A stretch of 64,000 nucleotides of DNA. Source: Datura wrightii (lineage: Eukaryota > Streptophyta > Magnoliopsida > Solanales > Solanaceae). The position numbers were made by a program, and so were the translations under genes. Under the pieces are notes generated by a model. It ran no database searches, was not told the origin of the DNA, and was given only the letters and a program-made list of their open reading frames with translations. The stretch is taken from assembly GCA_035772735.1 (NCBI GenBank), contig JASDFA010000003.1, positions 153,463,001 through 153,527,000 of the forward strand, given 5' to 3'. This document shows positions 12,470 to 23,287 of the stretch, piece by piece (position 1 is the stretch's first letter; each line of letters opens with the position of its first letter).

Positions 12470-12780
12470 AATATTCAATAATTACTTCATGTTTCAAAAT
12501 TCAAAATTCAAATTTCAAAAATTAAAATTTCAAACTTTAAGTCTTTAAGAGTTAAGAATTAAGACTTTAAGTCTTTAACAAACTTTAGAAATTATTTTAG
12601 CCTTAAAATATTAAATTTTTAATTTTAATTTTCAAATAAACGAATAAATGATTACTTCATATTTCTAATTCCAAACTTTAAGTTTTTAGGCTTTAAAGTT
12701 TAAGACTTTAAGTCTTTATTTCTTTAACAAATTTTAGAGTTTAGAGTTTAGGCTTTATTTAATTTTTAGCCTTATATTTG
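12470..12780. repeat. Imperfect tandem duplication in the hAT 3' noncoding region
   Basis: Two diverged copies of a unit of about 140 bp (about 12,470-12,605 and 12,640-12,780). Each runs from ATTACTTCAT through repeated AAGACTTTAAGTCTTTA words to TTTAGCCTTA. The word AAGACTTTAAGTCTT is itself a palindrome. No coding signal. Confidence 0.6.
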
Positions 12781-14355
12781 TATTTAAAATTTAAAATTTT
12801 AAATTTTAAGTTCAACTTTGAAGTTCTTTCTTATTTATAAATTCTAAGTTTCTAAGTTCTAACTATAAGGCATTAAATTAGTTCCAGAAGCATCTTCCAT
12901 TCATCTCGACCTAGACTGATCTTTGTTCAAATTTTTATTTCCAAATATAAGACTTTAAAGTATAAGACTATAAAAATTTTAAAAATATTTAAATTATACT
13001 ATTAAAAAAATTATTTTTATCCCGTTTGTTCCATTTATCCTGTCCCGACTCGTTAATATAGTGGGACGGGACTATCAATCTGTTCCGGCCCGATTCGTCT
13101 CGGCTCGATTCATCCCGGCCCGACTTCCCATCCTGGTTCCCCCCGTCCCATCTCGGCCCGACCCAATTCCCAACCCTACCTGTAGGTCATGACTAGAAGG
13201 GCAGAAATAAGACACTCCGGCATGCGTGTATAGTGATGTGACGTGGTGTGACTCGGCATATCACCAATGATATGATTATAAAAGAGAGCGGTACAGGTAT
13301 GTCACAATATACATACGATTGTGAGACAGAGATTGGTACATGCATGTTATGATATACATATGGTCGTGTGACATAAGTTTAGAGCCAGGTATGACATCGA
13401 TGTGTGTACAAATATTTGATGAGATGAAATTAATAATGACAGGTTTATTTATCGTGTGTTCAGTATGAATGTGATCTGATGCATAAGTGTGTTTTACTTG
13501 TATTGTAAGTCTTGGTGTTTGATGAAATTGATTATGTATGATTTAATATTTGCGTGCACAATCGTGGGGTAAATGTGATTTACGTATTGTTGCTAGGTTA
13601 CTCCTGACTGTGTGAATGTTTGTTGTAAGTTTTGTGTGATGTTAGACCTTGTGTAATTGATGAGGTGTTGAAAGAAGTAAGGTTACCAACAAAGTCGATT
13701 TACTGCTTAGAACATTATTGTTGCTGCGATAGAATTCTCGCTGCGGCGAGACCACGGTAACGGTCAATTACCACTGCAGCGAGACCTAAACAATGTGCAG
13801 GCCATCCTTTGCAGCTAAGCTGGATAGAGAAATACGGATACATGATTATATAACTATCGTGAATAAAGAGAAAAGAAATTATCTTGGTAAATTATTGAGT
13901 GGTTATTTAAACTGAATTATTAATTGCATATTAATTTTATACTATTGCGTAAACTAGTTGTAGTCGGTCGATGATGCCTATCAATACATATAGTGTACTA
14001 ATACTACTCTTGTTATACCTTTTTGGGTGTAGGTTGTGGCAGGTGAATTGCAGTTTCATGATTGATGAGGTGATACTCAGCATCAACTTCTGCAATTCCT
14101 TCGCAGGCGAAGCTATGCCTTTTTATTTGTCAGTACTCTAAATAGAGCTCTTATACCTGTCTAGACTAGATCTTCGCGAGAGTTAGCTTTTAGAGGATTT
14201 TAAATGGTGTAATTCTATTGGTTGTTTTATCAAAACTTGTAAAGATGTTATTTGAATGAAATTACCGCATGTTGCTTTTGAAAAAAAAGAGTTCTCCTGT
14301 CAAAATAGAACCGAGTAGGTGCCCGCATAGCCCACCGATTTGGGATCGTGATACA

Positions 14356-15083
14356 TATATATACATATACATACATACATACATATATATATGATTCACC
14401 TATTACAAGTATAACAAGTTTGCCTCAAATTTATACATAAGAATAACAATAGGTTGTATATTATTAGGGAATAAAGAGTTAAACAACTTCAATTTTCACA
14501 AGTACTTCACATATTCACTAATGGTCTGAAAATAACAAATGCACAATTGTTATCTACTCAAGACACATCGAAGGTAGTATATCTGAGCTGTGATAAGTGA
14601 AATAGCACCTAGCTAGTTTGGTGATATTTTGCTGCAAAAAAAAATGTGATTAAGGTCATCTGCTAGAATAACTACATAACAGACATCTATTGAGTTTTGA
14701 TTGACTCACTTACAGACGAATCCGAATTCAAGTGTGACCAAACTGTGTCATCACAAGTAAGCAGTTATCATCCACCAAAAAGTAAATTTTTTCCCCGAAA
14801 AGAACAAAAAAGACTAAAAAAAGAATGCAGTATAATTTATACAAACAAATAATAAAACTACACATGCCTCCAAATCGGCTTGCATATAATGAACTAAGTA
14901 CCCTTGGCACAATCATAAAAAGTGCAATAGAAAGCATGAAAAATATTTAACCTATTTAAAACTTTTGCTCCTTTTGGCTTGGAACTCCTTTTATTGATAG
15001 AAAAACACATATTCTCCTAAGAAGCCAACTAATAATTATTTCTGCCATCCCTCAGCCTCCAGAAAAAGATACAAAATTGCTTT
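14356..15083. other. AT-rich DNA between two solo LTRs
   Basis: It begins with a TATA/CATA microsatellite (14,355-14,391). No mobile element end was seen. The only coding-like signal is the minus-strand exon pair described separately at 14554-14760. Confidence 0.5.
14554..14760 (-). other. Candidate spliced exons of a host-gene remnant
   Basis: On the minus strand an open segment ending ..VWSHLNSDSS meets a consensus donor, TCT|GTAAGT (GT at 14712-14713). The acceptor is a T-run followed by GCAG at 14632-14635. The implied intron is 82 bases, a typical plant size. Joining the exons keeps the frame open for 25 more codons (QNITKLARCYFTY...) to a TAG at 14554-14556. I do not recognise the protein. 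Splice signals of this quality occur by chance, so this is only a candidate. More minus-strand splice-like signals lie beyond the neighbouring solo LTR (18,480-19,100), so the LTR may sit in an intron of an old gene. Confidence 0.25.
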
Positions 15084-15367
15084 TGTTACACCCCGTAAGT
15101 TTATAACATTTAGCCAGAATATTTGTACGTTAGTCAAGAGCTTTAGAGTACAACGCGTACAAAAAGGAGCCAGGAAAAAGTCAAGCGGGTACGGGATCAA
15201 GCTCGCAAGAGAGAGGGGACGAACAACTGCTAGAAAGGGAAACGTGTCATGGACCCCTCCCTGGCGTGTTGGGTGCCGTGGCACGCCCGACTTTTGGCTC
15301 ATTGGGTTTCGTGCCACGAACCCCGTGTCCACCGCCAAAAAATATTATATATCTTAAGTTGTTCATT

Positions 15368-15413
<46 letters not shown>

Positions 15414-18400
15414 AATAAGAGATCCTCGGCCAGAGTGTATATTCCGCCATTCTCAAGTTAATTTCTTCAGTTTAAGCGGCCAAACGCTACCCAAATTCAA
15501 ATTAACTTTGGGTATCTAAGTTTAAGCCTACGGGGAGCATTACTACGGAGTTATTTTCGTGAAATTTGCCCAGGAAATTGTAACCCCACCGAGTCAAAAT
15601 TGTAGGAATTTCTTCAAACTAATTTCTATACGATCGCAGGCTTCAAGTAAGTATTTCTCCCTTCTGAGCTCTCGGAAAATAATACGTTTTCGGCTGTGTT
15701 TCATTAAGTTGAAGTATAGTCAATATTAATATCAAAAGTTATCATTTTACACTGAATTTGGTATTGAAATTCATCTCTTTCTCCCGATATAACGGTTACA
15801 GCTGAAGAGAGCTGGCGAATACAAGTGAAAACTCAGTGGTTATTTAGGAAATGACAATCGATGTATGTAAGTCTTAACCCTGGGTAAGTATACTCATCGT
15901 ACAGTATCACGACTTATGCTATTGAATAGAAATGACTATTTCATATTCTGTAGATAGCTGCTACCATTAAACTGTGATTAAATAGGTTGGAATTAGCTGT
16001 TGCTGGTATACAAAAATCAGATATGCTGCGAGTAACTGTTATCAGTAGAGTACGGGTATATATATATTCTGGTTAGCTGCTAGAAAATGTATATAGATTA
16101 TACCGTAGTATCCCTCATCGGGAAAAGACAAGATAAGTACGATACGCGCTAGAAGTATCATAGAAACTCTTTTATCCTCCAATTCATCATGTTAGTAGAA
16201 TTGTATGTTTTATCGCTAGGCCTAGACCTTAGAAGTTCGTGAAACTTATCGAGCCTGAGCTAGTAAATCGAACAACATGGGCGCAGCTAAGCAGTTTAAC
16301 CACCAATTTGGCACCTGTATTGTCAAAAAAGCAAGCCCAGAGGTCATTGGCATACCTTTACGCCTCAGGGCCAGAAATTCAGACAGGAAGACCATACTTT
16401 AGAGTCAGCAGCCTAGGATTGTCTAGTAAGCTGAGTGACAGCCTGTCATCTAGTTAGCTACTAGCAGTAATTGTCAGTCCTAGTTAACTTAGCATTCATC
16501 CAACAGATCACCCAGGAAGCCAGTCCAGTCGTTCAGGTCAAATAGACCCGTGGATACCCTAAGAAAGGGGAACTTATTCACAAACAAAGGCAGAGCCAGC
16601 ACCCAGCCTGTTCTTAGACGCTACTTAGGTACAAATTACTGTGAGCGGCTAAGTATAGGTAGACTTGTATTTAAAGTTAGGGATCTCCCAGAAATATCAT
16701 ATATGATCGGACCAGACCAAGATAGGGTCTAAAGTACTAGCACTATGTAGTACAGCACTACTCTCAGACTAAGAATGTCAGTACACTTCCTATGGAGGAT
16801 TAGGGGTCGATCGCTCAGAAGCATGTTCGGCCAGTACTAGCCCTACAGTTTTCCTAAACAGAGGAACTGAGTAGTTGGTCATTCGCGACCCTGTAGTTAT
16901 TATGAGTTATAGATGTCCGGGCAAGACATATAGAAAGTTGTATTGGACCACTCCAGATCTCGCCCTATTCAGTCAAAACTATTAGAGATCATGATCACTA
17001 TCAGGATCCTCCGATCAGATATAGGTGCATGGCGTGCCTGCCAACAGCCTTACAGACCATCCTAGGGGGCGAGCAGCGGTGGTGTTAGGCCTAGAAGGCC
17101 AGCTACACCTTTTGAGTGGCTAGATTGAGATGTTAGTACAACACCTTGATTGGGGTTTCCCTCACTTAAGAGTCATCCATGCCCACCCAAGGGTTACTAG
17201 CTGTGTCGACGCCCGCTAGGGGTGAGATGATGTCATTCCAAATAGCGGCATTCCCTCCGCGAGGGACAAAGATGGGGTCCTAGGTCTGGAGGAACCCAAA
17301 ATAAAATAAAACTAATCATGTGCGTTAGCTATTTTCACAAATATATAACATAAACCCATGCAAACACACATAATGTCTATGAAGTGCGCGAGTACGCCCT
17401 TCATCAGTCTTCATGCAGTCCATTCCATGGCTGGACTATTTATATGCCGATCGGCACTACACCACACCCCTTGTCGAACCTGGTGCCCGGGGTGCAGATA
17501 TCAGACAGCCGGAGTCCACCAGACTCAGACACAGCTACATATCAGGGGCTGAGTGGGCTCAGTTGCAGAACCATGGGACTGGCACGTTGGCTACAACACC
17601 AGTAGAGTCATAGAAACCTGATTAGGGGTATATAGATTGAGGTGCACTCACCAAGGCTTATGGGGGCCCCAGGTGGGTTATTTTGTGCTGGTTGTACCTT
17701 TCAGGCTTATGGGGGCCAGGTTAGGTTCTTGTTTGCATTTTTGTTTGGTAGCTATAACTTATGAATATATGATGGTGCAGTCATAGCTCAGGTATGTGTA
17801 GTGCTTGCTAGATACAGATTACGAACAAGCCAGCTTACAGGTTAGTCTTTCTACCTCTCCTTCCTATTTACTTTCAATATTTCACAGCCTTCATTCAGCC
17901 TATTTGTTACCTTACATATTCGGTACATATTGTACTGACGCCCAATTATGGGCATTGTATTACTTGCCTGCAGGTTTAGACAGACATGGTTCGGGATCTC
18001 CAATAGCAGTCGTTCAGAGTCCGCAGTTGGGTCAGTTCCTTTAATTCAGAGTTGCCAGGTTGTAGAGATCTCTGTATTTCAGTTGTATAGCATTTTGGGT
18101 AGGCTAGGGCCCTGTCCTGACCACTATTTGTATTCTTGAAGGCTTGCAGACTATAGTCGTCAGTCAGTCAGTCGTAGGTTGGTACGTGTGGGGCCTAGGA
18201 TAGTAGATTACCTTCATTTCTATTATAAGTAGCCAGTATGGTGGCCTTGTCATCCCGCATAGGATCCTTTTTGGTTGCTTGTTGTTGGTTGGCTATTTTT
18301 ATTTACAGGTAGCTATATGGCCTTGTCGGCCGGAGGCTGCATTTACAATCGAGATATAGCCCGTTGTTTTCTTTATTTGAGGAGCAATCCCGCACCAGGT

Positions 18401-18480
18401 ATGACTAGGCTTAGTTAAGTTAGTTTAGATCCTAGTAGGGCACCAGGTGCCAGTCATCCCTCCCAGGGTAGGGCGTGATA
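15084..18480 (+). mobile_element. Solo LTR of a Ty3/gypsy-type element
   Basis: It starts TGTTACACCCCGTAAG and ends GGGTAGGGCGTGATA, with a perfect 5-bp target duplication GCTTT (15079-15083 and 18481-18485). The terminal CA has decayed to TA. There is no primer-binding site, coding region or second LTR, so this is a solo LTR of about 3.4 kb. Inverted words such as GTGCCGTGGCAC and TCGTGCCACGA occur at 15,268-15,325. A (TA)n run follows at 15,370-15,411. The start is related to the LTRs at 47819-50285 (minus) and 63565-64000. Confidence 0.85.
15370..15411. repeat. (TA)n microsatellite in the solo LTR
   Basis: About 21 TA units. Apparent open frames on both strands here read as runs of alternating Tyr-Ile and are artefacts of the repeat. 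Confidence 0.95.
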
Positions 18481-19819
18481 GCTTTTCAATTTCATTCAAC
18501 AGTAATGAGAGGTATATGAGCTGCAAATATATGCCAACTTTGAAATAGGAGAATATACTTAATGGCCATATCCATACTTCCTGGAGAAAGAAATTTGTTT
18601 TGCCAACCTGCAAATAAAATCAATGAATTTAGCCTTAAAAAGAGGAGAATTCAATCAAAGGAAAACCATTAAAGAATGAACTGCAACTTATATAGGAGAA
18701 CGAGAGTCTTTTTTCCTTTAGTCCCAATTTATCTTTCACAAACCTAAAAACTAAATCTATTACTGAAATCAAACAAAAACGGGACTTACATCTCAATTTC
18801 GGCAGAGAGTGATGATTTCTTCTTCAACTATAGTGTTCCGCTGAAACTCTAACAATGCAAAAATCAGTGAAGTAAAAACATAAAATCAATAGAGAAGCAA
18901 ACTTAAAGTGAAATTCACCTTAACATCTGACTAATTCACCCCTACGACTAACTAATTTCACCTCTCTATAATATTGACAAGTAAAAGAATACTCGCTTCT
19001 AAGGCTAACCAACAAAGGCAGAATCCTATGCTAAGGAACAGACGCCATTAGGCCTTTGAGAGCATGAGAAATAATGCAGGAAAAATGGGAAAATAATCTA
19101 AATTGAGGAAAATAATGCGAGCTCTTTTTTAGGGTTACAGGGGATTCTGATCGCCACACATATAATAAAACTAACGAAGGGTACAAAAGCCCCTACAATA
19201 TGATATGATTTACGCAGGTTGAGTGTAACCAAGCGGAATTCCTAGTAAATTTCAGAATCTCTGTCGTTCTGGTTAAGTTGTTGAATAAAGGAAGTTAGAT
19301 TTCCATCAAGGTAGCTTAAGGTGATCGAGAAGACGGATGAAAGATAGATATCTTCTCCCCTCGGCCTATAATATTTTTCTTACTTTCGAATTGGTTGTTG
19401 GATAAAGCGAAAAGGATTCCTTCTGGTTATCACATCTTCTCACCCTGTCTGCTTTGGCTATCTTTTCGTAATGCTTCCTTCTTTTCTTCAATTGAATGAA
19501 GTCCCCCGCTATTAAACCTCCACAAATTGGGCCTTTTTTATAGTGTCATATCAAAATTTGACATTGTATACTATGGATAAACTAATATTATTGCGGAGCA
19601 AATTGCAAATTGGGGTGTCAAGACAATGGAGGGATCGATCTTCAATAAAGTTATTTGAATACCAAAGTATATATTAAAATATTAGTACACAAAAGTGTAT
19701 ATTAACAACCAAAGGAAGAATATATGTAGTAAGGGGATAACAAGTCTACCCACCACAACTTTGAAAGTTAGGTTGTCATTTCTCCACTCTATACAAAATA
19801 CAAGTCTCATCGAGTTTCT
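18481..19819 (-). other. Noncoding DNA, with possible minus-strand exon traces and the LINE 3' flank
   Basis: No intact gene. On the minus strand an exon-like block ends in a good donor (GAGAT|GTAAGT, about 18,790). An acceptor follows (TTTTATTTGCAG before GTTGGCAAAAC, near 18,610), and joining them gives a short open segment. Nothing in it matches a family I know. From about 19,540 to 19,819 the DNA should be the 3' continuation of the minus-strand LINE that resumes at 57,556, because the Athila element inserted between them. A short T-run at about 19,535 could mark its poly-A end. Confidence 0.3.
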
Positions 19820-21290
19820 TGATAAGTTGGTACCTTGACCAACTTATCTGGTCTATAAGCTTAGATTTTTGTGTTAATTTAATGTGAAAAGAAGTACTTA
19901 TCATGATTTTCTCTCATATATAGGAAATTGCTATTAAGAAGAAATTGAGAAGAAATCAAGTGAAAATACTCCAAAGATCAAGCCAAGCAGCTTAAACTCA
20001 ATGACATATCCTTTTGCATGGATTTCGGTTCTGTCACATTTTAGTACATAAGAATTTACTTTAGCCACTCCAATCATGACCAAACCACGGATCACGAATT
20101 GGAAGACATGGAGCGCGGGTCAATTGCAATTCATTCCAGACTTATGTGTATACTGGCAGTCCAAACGGTGTCAAAGTGCTGACTGCGGTTGACTAAACGC
20201 GAGATACGAATGGTCAGCACTTGAGGGCAGAAGGTCAATCATTATCCTATTAGGACCGCGTTCAAGACTCGGAACACGAAAGACTAATTGTGGCTGCAGA
20301 TTCATAATAAGCATTGCGTCAGTGGCAATATTATAATTATGAGTTATGTAATTTCTTTCCTTTTTAAGAAATTAGTAGGGTTTCTATAAAGGAGATTCGG
20401 CTAGAAAATGGCATCATCGATCATAATTTTGAAATACTCTAGAGAGGGAAAAAGAAAAATGAGTGTTATTGAGTTTTGTGAATAAAGTTTAAGTTATTAT
20501 CTGAGAAAGAATATTTGGTATTCACTATTGTAAGTCAATGTTTATTATATCTTCTTCTCTTGAGTTTATTTTCCTATCAGTTATGAGTGGCTTAGTATTT
20601 TAACTAGGGTTGTGGCACTTAAATAAGTGTAATGGTTTCGGGTTTACAAACTTTGAGATTCATTGAGGTTATGAGATTAGATTATTGACTTATTCGTCTT
20701 CTTAAAATTATGATGGTTGCAAACATTAGAATCATCTCTTGTATCTTTCTTACTTGAAAAAAAGAAGAAAACATTTAGGAACATAAGCATAACTGGGATT
20801 CAAGGATTTTAAACCTTGTCTAATAGCTAATATTGTAACTAGGTTAGTTTACCTAAACTCTTGATGTCTGATGTGTTAATCACTCATAGTCCGAAAGGAT
20901 TTGAAGTGACAATCATTTAATTGGATTGAATAATTTTAAATGAAACTTTGAAGGCATCACTTTGTGAATACAAAACCAAAGAGTTATCTCAATGAGTAGT
21001 AGACCTATGGACATTACAAAATCATAGGAAACACAACCCTAGCATCTTTCTATTGTTGGAACTGTATGTTAGAAAATTTCAAAATCAATTGTTGGTTACT
21101 TTATCACCATTTTTAGTGTAAACTTTCCTTTCCCTCTTTTATTGAAATATTGAGTAAACAAATTTGAATATTTACTTTTGATAAATTTTATATCTTATTC
21201 CCTATATGATTCAACCCCAACCTTATTGGGTTATATATTTGGACAACAACCACTTTATACCATTCTAATAGGTGTAATTTGAGCGTATCA
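19820..21290 (+). repeat. 5' LTR of the Athila element
   Basis: It starts TGATAAGTTGGTACC and ends GAGCGTATCA, five bases before the primer-binding site. It matches the 3' LTR at 56073-57555 over its whole length. CG-containing words such as CCACGGATCACG, GAGCGCGGGTCAAT and AACGCGAGATACG cluster at about 20,085-20,280. No coding capacity. Confidence 0.9.
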
Positions 21291-21295
21291 AATTT

Positions 21296-21314
21296 TGGCG
21301 CCGTTGTTGGGGAA
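21296..21314 (+). other. Primer-binding site of the Athila element
   Basis: TGGCGCCGTTGTTGGGGAA follows the 5' LTR after a 5-base gap. TGGCGCCGTTGCCGGGGA is the primer-binding site known for Athila-type elements, where it pairs with the 3' end of tRNA-Asp. This copy differs at two positions. It is not a tRNA gene. Confidence 0.8.
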
Positions 21315-21414
21315 TTCAGTTTTCGAAATTTATCGCTAGTGTAAATTTAAAATGTCTTTAGTCCATAATCATATTTTATTTTATTTTATTATTTTTTTAA
21401 TTTTTGCAGGCTCA

Positions 21415-23287
21415 ATGAAAAATCTTAATAACATTGAGTTGACTAAAGCTCAACTTGTTGTAGCAGCAGCTTCCCGGAATGCTCAGCAAGGGGTGAGAAA
21501 TCAGCCCTCAATTAACAGGCGTGGTCCTCTTGCGGAGGAGATTGACTTGGAGCAAGCAGGGTATGTAGGTGCCATTGTACTGCCAGAACTTGGTGAAAAT
21601 GCCAAGTTCAATATCACCAGCACCATGATGCATTTGTTTAGCATGAAGGGATTGTATGGAGGTTTGGCTCATGAGGATCCAAATCAACATTTTAACAACT
21701 TCACTGAGATATGCAATATGTACAGGTTGCTAAGTGTATCACAAGACTCGATGAGGCTCAGACTATTCCCCTTCTCATTAATCGTAGAAGCAACTACATG
21801 GTTAGGGGAGTTACCATATGAATCAATAATATGCAGGGGATAACTAACTGCGACTTTTCTAGAGAGATTTTTCCCTCCTTCTCAGATGATACAGTTGAGG
21901 GACGAAATCAACAACTTTAGACAACTGCCAAGGCACTGCATGAAGCTTGGTCGAGGTTCAAGAAGAAGATTAAGTGGTGCCCAAATGACAGACTTCCTGA
22001 TGAAGTCCTCCTGTAGTCATTTTATAGGTCGCTAGATGGCCTAAATAAAATAGTAGCAAACAACATTGCTAAAGGTTCACTGATGGACTAATCATTTATT
22101 GTTGCTAGTGCGCTACTAGAAAAATGACCAGAATGAATGGAGCATGGTACACTCAGATATGGAAGCAGTAAGTGGTGTGCAATCTAAAGGAATGTCTAGA
22201 GAACTACTGAGAAGAGAAGAGGAACAAGACTAGGACATGGCTCAATAGAAAACTCAGATGAACTTGCTCAAAAAACATCTGATGGGAGCTGGGTCTCAGA
22301 AAGTCAATGTTGTATTGAATCAAGAGTAGGTGCCTCAACAAGATGATTATTATCAAAACTATGAAGAAGAGGCCAACTTTATTACTAATCAGGGTGGGGT
22401 TTCCCGACCTACAGCTCAAGGATCTGACCAAGATTCTTGGCAGTAGGGTCAAAGGAATCAAGGTTGGAATAGATATAGAGATAATAAGGGCTGTGAAAGA
22501 TCCAGATGTAGAGATAGAGACCAGAACAACTGGAGGGACAAAGAACATGGCAACTGGAGAGATAGACATCAAGGATTTAGGAACAATAGAGGAGGTGCTT
22601 ATATCCACCCTAAGGGAAATCAACCAGGTTATAATATCCCTTCAAGCAGCGAAGCAGCTCAGTCTAAAATGGAGGAAATATTGGCAAGAGTATTAAAGGA
22701 GGTCGAGTCCACAGACTGGGATCAAAGAAATTAAAGGAGATCTATCCAATGTAAATCAGCTAGTGAATTCTCACTCCACAATGATTAAATAGCTGGAGCA
22801 ACAAATTAATCAAATTTCAGCAGCTGTTAATCCCTGACAGAAGGCAACACTACCAAGTAATATCATGCCGAATCCTAAAATGATAATTATTGCATGGCGA
22901 TTACTGTGTGGTAGAGTTTTGAGGCCAATGGCAAAAAAAAGGTTGAGGAGCATGATTATGAAGAGGAGACTCAGTATAAACCGGATGTAGCTAACAGTAG
23001 TCATTAATGTGGATCCACACGAGACCGATAAGTTTCCACTTATAGCTAAAGAAGATGAATGTGAAAAGGAAAAGGAGGAAAGAAATGCCTAAGGTACTAT
23101 CTCAAATACCTATGCCTCCTCTTCCATTTCCTAGAGGCTCAACAAGAAGGCAAAGGATGGCAAGTTTTGCCAGTTTATGTTCATGCTAAAATAGTTGTCT
23201 GTAAATATTCCACTGGTGGATGCCTTGAAGCAAGTGCCAGGCTATGTCAAGTTGTTGAAGGACTTGGTAACAAAGAAGAGGACTATG
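21415..23287 (+). pseudogene. Athila gag (capsid polyprotein), decayed
   Basis: A good start is the ATG at 21415 (MKNLNN...); an upstream in-frame ATG at 21352 would add a hydrophobic leader encoded by T-rich leader sequence and is less likely. The first 142 codons are open and carry the capsid region (..KFNITSTMMHLFSMKGLYGG.., FPFSLIVEATTWL). After a stop at 21841 the conserved region continues in broken frames (KKIKWCPNDRLPDEVLL, SFYRSLDGLNKIVANNIAKG). The segment before the protease, LSVNIPLVDALKQVPGY and KLLKDLVTKKRTM, ends exactly at the insertion point of element A; the next residues (TYKPIDN...) are at 32,798. Gag packages the element RNA. At least ten stops and several frame changes make it nonfunctional. 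Confidence 0.85.

Larger units (their letters stand above)
8197..13178 (+). mobile_element. hAT DNA transposon, defective, inserted in an LTR
   Basis: The element is bounded by an 8-bp target duplication with one change, CCTATAGG (8189-8196) and CCTGTAGG (13179-13186). The left end is TAGGG and the right end CCAACCCTA, i.e. TAGGG as an inverted terminus. Both subterminal regions are rich in CCCGGCCCGA-type words (8220-8340 and 13,020-13,170). The interior holds a decayed hAT transposase gene. An 8-bp target duplication and TAGGG/CAGGG ends are hallmarks of the superfamily. Beyond the first five bases the left end does not match the right terminus well, so the left end may be partly replaced. 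A second element is nested inside at 11139-11999. Confidence 0.8.
5568..14355 (+). mobile_element. Probable solo LTR of a Ty3/gypsy element, split by a hAT insertion
   Basis: It starts TGTAACAACCTG and ends GGGATCGTGATACA, the TG...CA form of the LTRs elsewhere in this window, and is flanked by TATAT on both sides (5563-5567 and 14356-14360). Without the hAT insertion and its duplicated 8-bp target it is about 3.8 kb and has no coding capacity, primer-binding site or second LTR, so solo LTR is the best reading. CG-rich palindromic words such as GGACCGC/GCGGTCC variants and CTATAGCGG cluster at about 5720-5870 and again near 13,730-13,800. The direct repeat lies in microsatellite DNA, which weakens it as proof of the boundaries. 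Confidence 0.6.

Noticed and set aside
15247..15461. Open frames on both strands with runs of alternating Tyr and Ile
   Set aside because: They translate a TA microsatellite inside a solo LTR; no family similarity.
16239..18139. Several 60-79-codon open frames in the 15084-18480 LTR
   Set aside because: Overlapping, in several frames, with no motif; expected by chance in the less AT-rich LTR.
22204..22696. 139-codon minus and 117-codon plus open frames in the Athila gag region
   Set aside because: They overlap the decayed gag in wrong frames; the minus frame is a shadow of the Arg/Asp-rich gag sequence.
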